From JAWKUK01 sp041398605 (GTDB taxonomy: Bacteria > Planctomycetota > UBA1135 > GCA-002686595), in contig JAWKUK010000003.1 in NCBI GenBank assembly GCA_041398605.1, positions 620,001 through 684,000 of the forward strand: a stretch of DNA of 64,000 nucleotides, given 5' to 3'. Positions 8,798-18,479 of the stretch are shown here, in pieces (position 1 is the first letter of the stretch; every line of letters starts with the position of its first letter). The position numbers were made by a program, and so were the translations under genes. Below the pieces are notes generated by a model. That model was not told the origin of the DNA and searched no databases. It saw nothing but the letters and a program-made list of their open reading frames with translations.

Positions 8798-11191
8798 GTG
8801 CGCGCGCGTCCCCAGGTAGCGACCCCCGTTCGAGGCCTCCGTCCGGGGCGTGGTCGCTCGTCGCCCGCGCCCCGACCCGTCCTCGCCGCCTTGACGCTGC
8901 TGTCGCTCCTGGCCGGCGCTGCCGCTGCGCCGGCCCCGGTCCCGCGCCCATCGCCGGCGCAGGGCACAGGGGTCCCCGACCAGCTGCTCGGAGCGATGGA
9001 GGGCGCCCTGCGCAACACGACGCCGCTGCCGAGCGACCCAACGGTCGTAGCCGCGCTGCGGCAGGGTGACGCTGCCTACGCACGGGCGGGGACCGATTCA
9101 GGCGCCCTCAACGCCGCGTTCGACGCATGGCGTTCGGCGCTCTCCGGGTCGGCCCTGGGCGCGGCCGCGCCGGCCGTCGATCCGGGCGCCCCCCCCGCGC
9201 TCTTCTCTGATCCGGACGGGACGCTGGGGAGGCGCGCCGAGGGCGCTCCAGAGGCGGTCTTGCGGCGCTTGAACGAGCTCTCCCAGGCCGACCTCACGCG
9301 CTGGCGCGAGCGCTTCGAGCCGGAGGCCGCGGCTGCGCTCGCGATCGCCGCGAGCTGGAGCGCGCCGCGCAGCCCCTACGGCGCGCCCCAGAAGCGGCCC
9401 CAGACGCGGCCGCTGACGGGCCCCGCCGAGGCGCTCGGGCGCATCGAGCGCGACTTCCCGCTCACCGAGGCCGCGGCACGCGCCGCCCTCGGCCTGGCGG
9501 ACCTCGCGCTCGAGCGCGGCCGCGCCGAATCCGCCCGGGTCTACCTCGCGCGCGCCCGTCGCCACGCGGCGTGCTTGGCGTCCGACGCAACGGCTCGGGG
9601 GCGCTGGGACGCCGCCATCACCAGGCGCGTTGCGGCGCTGACCCCGGAGCCGCGCCGCAGCGGCGCGGGGCGCGCCCAGGGTGCGCCGGCGCATGGGAGC
9701 ACCGGAACCGGGACCACGCCGACCCTGACGCCGCTGCGCCTGCTGCGCATTGAGGGCGCGCGCCGATCCGGCCTCGCGCCGCTCGGCCGGGACGTGCAGC
9801 CAGGCCTCGCCGTCCTCGCAGACGGCGCGCTGATCCTCCAGACCCCGCGCGCGCTCGCGCTCCTGGACCGCGACGCAGCCGGCGGCGCGCCTGAGGGCGA
9901 CATCCACATCGAGCCGATCGAGAACCTCGTCGACCTGGGCGGCGGCGCGCTCCTCACGGCGCCGTCGGCCGGCGGCTGGCCGCTCTTGCCCGCGACGGAC
10001 GGAGCGCGCATCGCGCTCGTCCTCGGCCGCGGAGCCCCGGGCCGCCGCTTTCGCGACCTGCCGCTGCCAGCCCGTGGCAACGTGCTGGCGGTCGTCGAGC
10101 GCGGCGTCGACCGACAGCGCCCGCAGCTGGTATGGCAGTTCGGCGACCTCGGGCGGCTGCGCCGCGACGAGTCGCCCCCGCCGCCCACCGAGCCGATCCT
10201 GGGCCCGGACGGCGCGCCTTGGGGGGGCGGCTTCGAGTTCCAGCCCGGCCCGGTGATCGCCGACGGCGCGGTCTTTGCCCTCGCGCGCCGGCTCGCGGAC
10301 CCGACCGACGACGCCGAGGCGCTGCCGCGTGCGGACACCCTGCGCCTGTTCCGCTTCGAGCTAGCGACCGGCGACCTGACTTGGTGGCGCGACCTCACCC
10401 GTGCCTCCGAGCTCGGCGAGGAGGCCACGCGCGGCTCCAACGGCGTCGGAATCGCGACGGCCGCGGCGCCCCTGGCCGTAGCGGACGGCGCCGTGCTCGT
10501 CGCGACGAATGTCGGCCTCCTCGCGGCGGTCGACGTCGCCGATGGGCGGCTGCTCTGGGCCTTCCGCAACCAGCGCCGGCAACCCGGCGGCGGCGGGTGG
10601 GCAGGCTCGCGTCCGCCCGCGAGCGCCGGCGACGCGGCGCCTGGCAGCGTCGCGGGCGCTTGGTTCGCGCCCTTTGACTCGGAGTTCGCCTACCACTTGC
10701 CGCTGCGACCGTGGCCCGCGCCTCCGGGGGGCGGGTTCCTCCTGAGCCCCCCCTTCGCCAGGGCCGGCGCGCTGGACCTCGCCGTCGAGCCGCGCACAGG
10801 CGCGCTCATGCTGTCCGCGCGCGCCGGGCGCTTCGCGGCGCTCGAGCGCGCCGCGCCCGCGGCCGAGGACGGACCGGGCGCCGCGTACCAGCGCGTGGCG
10901 CTCGGCTACCTCGGCGAAGGCGAGCGCTGCGCGGGCCGCTGCGCGTTTGTCGGCGACCTCGTCCTGGTCCCAGGCGACCGTTACCTGCGCCTGCTCGACC
11001 TGGCCCAAGGCGGCCTCGTCGTCGCGACCGCGCCGTACGAGGAGAGCGCCGGGACGCCGCTCGGGGGTGACGCGTACGTGCTCAAGAGCCCGCACGGGCC
11101 AGGTGGCCCTGGGGCGCTCGGCAGCGCCGGCGCCCCCGGGATTTGCGCAGTGCTCGGGCTGGACGCCCTGTGGCTCTTTGCGCTGCGCTGA
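8798..11191 (+). CDS. Exported PQQ-like beta-propeller protein
   Basis: The 797-residue protein starts at GTG 8798. An Arg-rich leader and hydrophobic core (LAALTLLSLLAGAAAA, about residues 29-44) form a signal peptide. Residues about 60-290 are helical, TPR-like, with WRERFEPEAAAALAIA and DFPLTEAAARAALGLADLAL. The rest is an eight-bladed-type propeller of PQQ-like repeats, for example VADGAVLVATNVGLLAAVDV followed by DGRLLWAF near residues 560-592. Such propellers are usually structural and need not bind PQQ. The helical part is similar to that of the larger PQQ/TPR protein at 18480-23323, so the two are paralogues on either side of the moxR-vWA genes. MoxR follows 255 bp later on the same strand. 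Substrate and partners unknown. Confidence 0.75.
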   Translation: MRARPQVATPVRGLRPGRGRSSPAPRPVLAALTLLSLLAGAAAAPAPVPRPSPAQGTGVPDQLLGAMEGALRNTTPLPSDPTVVAALRQGDAAYARAGTDSGALNAAFDAWRSALSGSALGAAAPAVDPGAPPALFSDPDGTLGRRAEGAPEAVLRRLNELSQADLTRWRERFEPEAAAALAIAASWSAPRSPYGAPQKRPQTRPLTGPAEALGRIERDFPLTEAAARAALGLADLALERGRAESARVYLARARRHAACLASDATARGRWDAAITRRVAALTPEPRRSGAGRAQGAPAHGSTGTGTTPTLTPLRLLRIEGARRSGLAPLGRDVQPGLAVLADGALILQTPRALALLDRDAAGGAPEGDIHIEPIENLVDLGGGALLTAPSAGGWPLLPATDGARIALVLGRGAPGRRFRDLPLPARGNVLAVVERGVDRQRPQLVWQFGDLGRLRRDESPPPPTEPILGPDGAPWGGGFEFQPGPVIADGAVFALARRLADPTDDAEALPRADTLRLFRFELATGDLTWWRDLTRASELGEEATRGSNGVGIATAAAPLAVADGAVLVATNVGLLAAVDVADGRLLWAFRNQRRQPGGGGWAGSRPPASAGDAAPGSVAGAWFAPFDSEFAYHLPLRPWPAPPGGGFLLSPPFARAGALDLAVEPRTGALMLSARAGRFAALERAAPAAEDGPGAAYQRVALGYLGEGERCAGRCAFVGDLVLVPGDRYLRLLDLAQGGLVVATAPYEESAGTPLGGDAYVLKSPHGPGGPGALGSAGAPGICAVLGLDALWLFALR

Positions 11192-11446
11192 TCCTGCTGG
11201 CAGGCGCCGCTGCGTATGGATTGGGCATCCCCGGACCGGGGGAGCGTTGCCGGGGTGTAGATTGTGGCCTACACGGTCGATCCACAGGGGGCCGACCTCG
11301 GTGGCCTCGCCGCAGAACGCCGCGCGCCCCACCGTCGCCCCCCATGACTCTCCCTCGCCCACGGCGCGTTTAGGCGCGGCCCGCGGCGCCCCTCCCCGAA
11401 CCATTGACGGCCGCCCGGCCCCCCCGGTCGCCGTCCCGATCCATCG

Positions 11447-12478
<1,032 letters not shown>

Positions 12479-12646
12479 GGCCAAGGGCGCGGCGGGGCGC
12501 CCCTCGCCGCGTCGACCCGCGCCGCCGTCGACGCGGGCCGCACGACGTAGCGCATCGTGGCCTCTCCCTCGGCAACCCACACGGCAACTTCACGGCTCCC
12601 ACCACCGGCCCCCTGACCCAGGGGGCGCCTCAAGGACGACCTCGAA

Positions 12647-13558
12647 TTGGCGAACCGCCCCGGGACGATCGACCCCAAGGTCCTCGACCGACTCTCCGGC
12701 CTCGAACTCGTGGCGCGCAGGGTCGTCGAAGGATTCATGGCGGGCACACACGCCTCGCCGCAGCGCGGCAGCTCCGTCGAGTTCGCGCAGCACAGGCCGT
12801 ATGCGCCTGGGGACGAGACGCGGCGCCTCGATTGGAAGGTTTTCGCGCGCTCGGACAGGCTCGTCGTCAAGGAGTACGTCGAGGAGACGAACCTGTCCTT
12901 GAACCTGCTCATCGACGCGAGCGAGTCGATGGCCTTCTCGACGCAGCCGTGGTCGAAGTTCGACTATGCGCGCTGGTGCGCCGCGGCCCTCGCGCACCTC
13001 GTCCTCGCGCAACGCGACACCGCGGGCCTCGTTGTCTTTGACGAGGCGATGCGCGCGAAGGTGCCGCCCGGCAACGGCGCGCCGCAGGAGCTCGCGATCC
13101 TGAAGACCCTCGAACAGACGACGCCCAGCGGCCCCACCAACGTCGGCAAGGTGATCCAGCTTCTGGCGCCGCGCCTGCGCCACCGCGGCGTCACGGCGGT
13201 GTTCTCGGACTTCTTCGATGAGCCTGCGGCGATCGTCGAGGGCGTGCGCCGGCTCGTGCACGGCGGGCACGAGCCGATCCTCTTCCAGGTGCTCGACCCC
13301 GCGGAGCTCTCGTTCCAGATCGACGGCCTCGTGCGGCTGCAGGGGCTCGAGGGCGCTGGCGACCTGAAGATCGACCCGCGCGCGATCCGCGAGGCGTACA
13401 TCGAAGAGATCCAGAACCACAACAAGGAGCTGGCGCGCCAAGCGCGCGCGCTCTCGGTCGATTTTGTGCAAGTCGTGATCGATGAGCCGCTCGACGCGGT
13501 CCTCTCCGCGTACCTCACCAAGCGCGCGGCCCGCGCGCGCTCCGGAGGTGCCCGATGA
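12647..13558 (+). CDS. DUF58 protein with vWA-like fold
   Basis: This is a 303-residue protein of the DUF58 family. The family core HRPYAPGDETRRLDWKVFAR (about residues 49-68) is followed by the vWA-like strand LNLLIDASESM and later TAVFSDFFDE. There is no membrane span, so this is the short soluble form. The start is TTG 12647, supported by AAGGA at 12632-12636 and the absence of a better ATG before the core domain. It overlaps the next gene by ATGA (13555-13558), which implies translational coupling. DUF58 proteins nearly always sit next to moxR; the biochemical role is unknown. Confidence 0.88.
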   Translation: MANRPGTIDPKVLDRLSGLELVARRVVEGFMAGTHASPQRGSSVEFAQHRPYAPGDETRRLDWKVFARSDRLVVKEYVEETNLSLNLLIDASESMAFSTQPWSKFDYARWCAAALAHLVLAQRDTAGLVVFDEAMRAKVPPGNGAPQELAILKTLEQTTPSGPTNVGKVIQLLAPRLRHRGVTAVFSDFFDEPAAIVEGVRRLVHGGHEPILFQVLDPAELSFQIDGLVRLQGLEGAGDLKIDPRAIREAYIEEIQNHNKELARQARALSVDFVQVVIDEPLDAVLSAYLTKRAARARSGGAR

Positions 13559-15870
13559 TCGAAGGCTTCGTCCACCCGGCGCTCGCCGCCGGCGCCGCGC
13601 TCGCCGCGGTGCCGGTCATCATCCACCTGCTCAACCGGCAGCGGCATCGGCCGGTCCCGTGGGCGGCCATGCGCTTCGTGCTCGCGGCGTACCGCCGGAC
13701 GCGGCGCCGCGTGCAGCTAGAGAACCTCTTGCTCCTGCTGCTGCGTGCGCTCGCGATCGCAGCGCTCGCGCTGGCCATCGCGCGGCCGTTCGCGACAGGG
13801 GGCGGCCCCCTGACCGCCCTGCGCGAGGCGCGCCGCGACCTCGTCCTCGTCGTCGATGGGTCGGCGTCCACCGGCTATCGCGACGGGCTCAGCACCGTGT
13901 TCGATCGCATCCGTGAACGCGCCACTGCGCTCGTCGACGAGCTCGACGGAGCGCGTGGAGACCGCGTTCAAATCGTCTTTGCAGGCGCGTGGCCGCGCCT
14001 CTCTTCCTGGTCCACGCCGGAAGAAGCGCGGGTGCTGTTGACGACGTTGACAACCCCCACCGACGAGCCGTTGGCGCTCGCCGCGGCGCTCGCCGAGGTC
14101 GCGGCGCTCGTCGCGGACGGCGGCGGCGCGCTCGGGACCCGCGCGCTCGACGTGCGCCTCCTGACCGACTTGCAGCGCCAGAGCTTCGAGACGTTGCGCG
14201 TCGCAGGACCCCGCGACGCGGCGGCCCCGGGGCAGTCGGCGCCTGCGAACGCAGCGAGCTCGAGCGACGCCGCCGCCGGCGGAGCAGGCGTGCCCGAGCT
14301 CATCCGCCAGCTCGACGCCCTGCGCGCCGCAGACGTGACGGTGCTCGTCGAGGACCTCGGCCCGAGCGCCGAGCGGCCCGCGAACCTGTCCGTCGCCGCG
14401 CTCGAGCCCCTCGGCGAAGTGCCGCCCGCCGGCGCGGCCTTCGAGCTCGCGGTCTCGGTCGCGAACTTCGGGCCCGACGTGAAGCTCGGCGAGCGCGTCT
14501 GGCTGGAGGTCGACGGCGAGCGCCTCCCGAGCCAGCGCATCGACGTCCCCGCCGGCGGCCGCGCCGAAGCCGTGTTCACGCTGAAGATCGAACAGCCGGG
14601 CCACCACGCGCTCTTCGGCGGCATCTCCGGAGATGCATTGACGGTCGACGACACGCGGCCCGCCGTCGTGTTCGTCCCCCCGCCGCTCGCCGTCCTCGTC
14701 GCCAACGGCGCCCCTGCCGAGCGCATCGACGACGACGAGGTCGGGCTGCTGATGACCGTCCTGGAGCCGCCCGACGAAGGCGCGGGCTTCGCGCCGGGCC
14801 TCTCCAGCGCCGCGCCGTTCGCGCCGACGGAGATCAGCGCGGCCACGCTGGGCGCGGAGACCTCCGGCATTGAGACGGCGGACGTCATCGTGCTCGCCAA
14901 CGTGCCGCCGCTGACGGAGAGCGTGCGCGCGCGGATCGCTGCGCGCGTCGAGGCGGGCGCGGCCCTCCTGATCACCGCCGGCGACCGCATGGGCGACCTC
15001 GCGCTCTGGAGCGAGGGCCTCTACGCGCCCGACGGCACCGGGCTCCTGCCGGTCGAACCCCTCCGGCGAGTCGCAGCCGCGCGGCGCGAGTCGTACTACC
15101 GCGTCGCGTCGTTCGAAGAGACCCACCCCGCGCTCGCGTTCTTCGCCGAAGAGCGCTGGCGGCCGCTCTTGACCGAGGTCCCCTTCTACGAGTTCATCGC
15201 GGCCCGGCCAGCGCCTGGCGCTGCGGTGCTCGCGCGCCTCGACGACACCTCTTCGTCGCCGCTCCTGACCGAGCACGCCTTCGGCGCGGGCCGGGTCGCG
15301 TTCTGGGCGAGCACGATCTCGAAGTCGTGGAACCTCGTGCCGCAGTCCCCCGGCACGTTTGTGCCGCTGGTGCACGAGCTCTTGCGCCACCTCGGGCGGC
15401 GGCCGATGGCGACCCGCTCGGTCGAACCTGGCACCCCGGTGAACCTCGTCGCGGATCGGTTCCTGCGCGGCGCCGAGCTCGTGCGGCCGGACGGCCTGAC
15501 GCGCGCGCTCTCGGGCGACGCGAACGAGCGCAGCGACGGGCGCTGGAGCTTGCCCGAGATCCCAGGCAGCGACACAGAGCGCACTGGCCTCTACGAGGTC
15601 CGCGCAGTCGGTGAAGCGCCCGAGCGCTTCGCGGTGCAGCTCGCCGTGCGCGAGAGCGACCTCGTGCGCACGACGGCGCGCGAGGTCGAGGCGTTGCACC
15701 CGGCGCTGCGCGTCCGGTCCGGCGTGGAGAAAGACAGCCCAACACGGCGGGCTGACGGTCCAGGCGGCGAGATCTGGCGCGTCATCGCGGCGCTCGCGCT
15801 CGCGTTCCTCGTCCTCGAATCCCTCTGGGGCGCTTGGGTCGGCCAGCGCAGGAAGCAGGTCAGCGCGTGA
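13555..15870 (+). CDS. BatA-like membrane protein with vWA domain
   Basis: The 771-residue protein begins with the BatA N-terminal domain: FVHPALAAGAALAAVPVIIH, then the LLNRQRHRPVPWAAMRF element and a second span (about 60-78, LLLLLLRALAIAALALAIAR). A vWA domain follows, with the metal-site DGSAS in LVLVVDGSASTGYRDG near residue 100. Residues 270-400 look like a CARDB-type beta domain, followed by a region with glutamine-amidotransferase-like features (ALLITAGDRMGD). A last span (IAALALAFLVLESLWGAW) sits at the C-terminus. BatA-type proteins are membrane partners of MoxR. It overlaps its neighbours at both ends (ATGA with DUF58, GTGA with the next gene). Confidence 0.85.
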   Translation: MIEGFVHPALAAGAALAAVPVIIHLLNRQRHRPVPWAAMRFVLAAYRRTRRRVQLENLLLLLLRALAIAALALAIARPFATGGGPLTALREARRDLVLVVDGSASTGYRDGLSTVFDRIRERATALVDELDGARGDRVQIVFAGAWPRLSSWSTPEEARVLLTTLTTPTDEPLALAAALAEVAALVADGGGALGTRALDVRLLTDLQRQSFETLRVAGPRDAAAPGQSAPANAASSSDAAAGGAGVPELIRQLDALRAADVTVLVEDLGPSAERPANLSVAALEPLGEVPPAGAAFELAVSVANFGPDVKLGERVWLEVDGERLPSQRIDVPAGGRAEAVFTLKIEQPGHHALFGGISGDALTVDDTRPAVVFVPPPLAVLVANGAPAERIDDDEVGLLMTVLEPPDEGAGFAPGLSSAAPFAPTEISAATLGAETSGIETADVIVLANVPPLTESVRARIAARVEAGAALLITAGDRMGDLALWSEGLYAPDGTGLLPVEPLRRVAAARRESYYRVASFEETHPALAFFAEERWRPLLTEVPFYEFIAARPAPGAAVLARLDDTSSSPLLTEHAFGAGRVAFWASTISKSWNLVPQSPGTFVPLVHELLRHLGRRPMATRSVEPGTPVNLVADRFLRGAELVRPDGLTRALSGDANERSDGRWSLPEIPGSDTERTGLYEVRAVGEAPERFAVQLAVRESDLVRTTAREVEALHPALRVRSGVEKDSPTRRADGPGGEIWRVIAALALAFLVLESLWGAWVGQRRKQVSA

Positions 15871-18374
15871 GGCTCCCCTTCGCCCCCTCCAACCATTCAG
15901 GCGCGGCGGCAGCGTCCGCTGCCCGTGCGCTCACACGCGTCGCCTTGCTCGGCGTCGCGCTTGGCGCGGGGACCGCGTTCGGACAAGCCGTTGCAGTCGA
16001 CGCCTCCGAAGGCGCGATCGCGGAGACCTGGCGGCTCCTCGATCTCCCGGCGGCGTGGGTCATCGTGCTCCTCGTGCTGCCGATCGCCGCCCTGATCGCC
16101 TTCGGGGCGTACTGGCGTGAGGCCTTGCCCCTGCGCGCGCGCGCGATCCTCGGGTCGCTGCGGTTCGCGAGCTTCTTGCTGTTGCTCGTCGTGCTCGCGC
16201 GCCCCGTCAAGGTGCTCCAGCAGCAGGACGTGCAGCCGGCCGAGGTGCTGGTGCTCATGGACGACTCGGCCTCGATGGCCAAGGTCGACGACTACGGCGG
16301 CGACGACGCGGCGCGCCGCGGCCTCGCGCGCTTCGCAGAGAGCGGCGACGCAGCCAAGGCCTCGCGCTCCGAGCTGGCCCGCAGCGCGCTGGCGAAGTCC
16401 ATCGTCCCGACGCTCGAAGCCCGCGGCTACGTCCCACGCATCCTGCGCTTCGCCGAAGACGCGCAGTCCGTCTCGGACCCGTCGCGGCTCGAAGCGCGCG
16501 GCGCGTCGACCCACATCGGCGACGCCCTGCGCCAGGCGCTGGCCGCGCACCGCGGTCGGCATGTCACCGACATCCTGCTCGTCACCGACGGACGCTCGAA
16601 CGGCGGGTCCTCGCCGCAGGAGGCCGCCGCGTCGGCCGGCGTCGCCGTGCACGGGCTCCTCGTCGGCGACGCGCACCCGGAGCGCAACCGGACGATCGAG
16701 CTCGTCGGCGCCCCGGACAGCGTGCTCGAGGGGGACGAGGTCGAGCTGAAGTTCCGGGTCTCCGAGCGCGGCGGCGATGGCTCGCGCGGCGAGGCGCAGC
16801 TCGTCCTTGAAGAGCTCTCGACGGACGGGCGCGGCGACGCGCAGGTCGTCGCGAGCGAGCGCGTCGAGCTCTCAGCGAACGGCACCCGCGTGTCGCTCGT
16901 CGCCGAGCGCGGCGGCTTCGACCCCTCGGCCTCCGAGCGCCGCTTCCGCGCGCGCGTCGACCCCGCAGAGGGCGAGCGCAACACGGGCGACAACGAGGTG
17001 GTCGTCAGCGTCAGCATCGACAGGAAGCGCGTGCGCGTCCTCTACATCGAGGGCTACCCGCGCTACGAGTACCGCTTCTTGAACTTCATGCTGCGCCGGG
17101 CGGACGCGCGCATCGACGTGCAGATGTTCCTGCTGTCGGCGACGCCGGACTTCCCACAGGACCGCACGACCGGCCTCCCCGCGCTGACGCGCGTGCCGAC
17201 GGATCGCTTGGAGCTGCTCGAGAACTACGACGTCGTGCTGCTCGGGGACGTGAACCCCTACGCCGTGTCGCCCGACCCGGCGAAGGGTGAGGAGTTCGTG
17301 CGCTCGCTGATCGAGTTCGTCGAGAAGGGCGGCGGCCTCGGCATCATCGCCGGCGAGTATCAGATGCCGCGTTCGGTCGCCGGCACCGACTTCGCGCAGC
17401 TCCTGCCGATCGAGCTCTCGCGCGTCGGCGCGCCCGCGGACATCCCGACCAACGACGAGTTCCACGCGCTGCTCGAGGACCCGGCGGCGCCGCACCCGCT
17501 CGTGCGCTTCGAACAAGACCTCGAGCAGAACCGCGCGCTCTTCGAGTCGCCGCGCGGCTTGCGCGGGTTCTATTGGCATTACCCTGTCGCGGGCGTGAAG
17601 CCGGGCGCACAAGTGCTGCTGCGCCACCCTGTGGCTGCGAACCAGGCCGGCGGCGAACATGACCCGCTGCTCGTCCTCGGCTACTACCCCGAGGGGCGCT
17701 CGCTCTTCCTGGCGATCGAGGGGACGTACCGCTGGCAATACCGCTACGAGTCGCGCTACTTCGACGGGTTCTGGCGCAACGCGCTGCGCTGGCTCTCGCT
17801 CGGGCGCTCGAAGAACGGCGACCGGCGCTATCGCTTGGAGGCGTTGCGCACCGAGTACGCGCTCGACGACCGCGTGACGCTCGAGGCGCGCATCCTCGAC
17901 CGTGACTTCCGGCCGTCGGAAGCGCCGGAGCAAGAGGTCCTCGTCGCCGCGGACGGAGAGCCGTCGCGCCCGCTCGACCTGGCCGCGATCCCCGGGCGGC
18001 CGGGCCTCTATCGCGGCACGTTCCAAGCGGAGCGGCCTGGGCGCTTCAAGGCCTGGATCGAGGCCGAGGGGCGCCGCGTCTCTACGACGGAGTTTGCGGT
18101 GGTGCTGCCGTCGCGGGAGACCGCGGACCCGCGGCCTGACGCCGAGGGGCTCGCCGCGCTCGTGACCCTCGCCGGCGGCAAGCTGCGGCCGCTGCACGAG
18201 GTCGATGGTCTGTTCGATTCCTCCGGCCCTGCGGCTTTCCCTGGTGGAGAAGAGCGGCGTGAACCGATCTCGTCCGAGCTCGAGGACGCTTGGGACCGGT
18301 TCGGAACACTCTTGCTCGTCCTCGGGGTCCTCTCCGTCGAATGGATCATGCGCAAGCGCTACGAGCTCGTCTGA
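15867..18374 (+). CDS. Membrane vWA protein with amidotransferase-like domain
   Basis: The protein has 835 residues from GTG 15867, which overlaps the preceding TGA (GTGA). Two membrane spans at about residues 53-73 and 82-100 precede a vWA domain: LVLMDDSASMAKVDDYGG carries the DxSxS metal site and ILLVTDGRSNGG the second acidic loop. After a beta-rich section, VLYIEGYPRYEYRFLNFML and GGGLGIIAGEYQMPRS mark a class-I glutamine-amidotransferase-like fold without a visible catalytic Cys-His pair. A C-terminal span (LLLVLGVLSVEWIM) anchors the end. It resembles the preceding BatA-like protein in plan, so the two probably form a membrane complex served by MoxR. Confidence 0.8.
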   Translation: MRLPFAPSNHSGAAAASAARALTRVALLGVALGAGTAFGQAVAVDASEGAIAETWRLLDLPAAWVIVLLVLPIAALIAFGAYWREALPLRARAILGSLRFASFLLLLVVLARPVKVLQQQDVQPAEVLVLMDDSASMAKVDDYGGDDAARRGLARFAESGDAAKASRSELARSALAKSIVPTLEARGYVPRILRFAEDAQSVSDPSRLEARGASTHIGDALRQALAAHRGRHVTDILLVTDGRSNGGSSPQEAAASAGVAVHGLLVGDAHPERNRTIELVGAPDSVLEGDEVELKFRVSERGGDGSRGEAQLVLEELSTDGRGDAQVVASERVELSANGTRVSLVAERGGFDPSASERRFRARVDPAEGERNTGDNEVVVSVSIDRKRVRVLYIEGYPRYEYRFLNFMLRRADARIDVQMFLLSATPDFPQDRTTGLPALTRVPTDRLELLENYDVVLLGDVNPYAVSPDPAKGEEFVRSLIEFVEKGGGLGIIAGEYQMPRSVAGTDFAQLLPIELSRVGAPADIPTNDEFHALLEDPAAPHPLVRFEQDLEQNRALFESPRGLRGFYWHYPVAGVKPGAQVLLRHPVAANQAGGEHDPLLVLGYYPEGRSLFLAIEGTYRWQYRYESRYFDGFWRNALRWLSLGRSKNGDRRYRLEALRTEYALDDRVTLEARILDRDFRPSEAPEQEVLVAADGEPSRPLDLAAIPGRPGLYRGTFQAERPGRFKAWIEAEGRRVSTTEFAVVLPSRETADPRPDAEGLAALVTLAGGKLRPLHEVDGLFDSSGPAAFPGGEERREPISSELEDAWDRFGTLLLVLGVLSVEWIMRKRYELV

Positions 18375-18479
18375 AGCTCGGACGACCCCGCGCCCCGACC
18401 CCGCCACGTCGCCTTTCCCCCGCGCTCCTCTGGGCGCCCCCCACCTCACCGCCCTCGCGCGCTTCCACCGCCCTAGTCC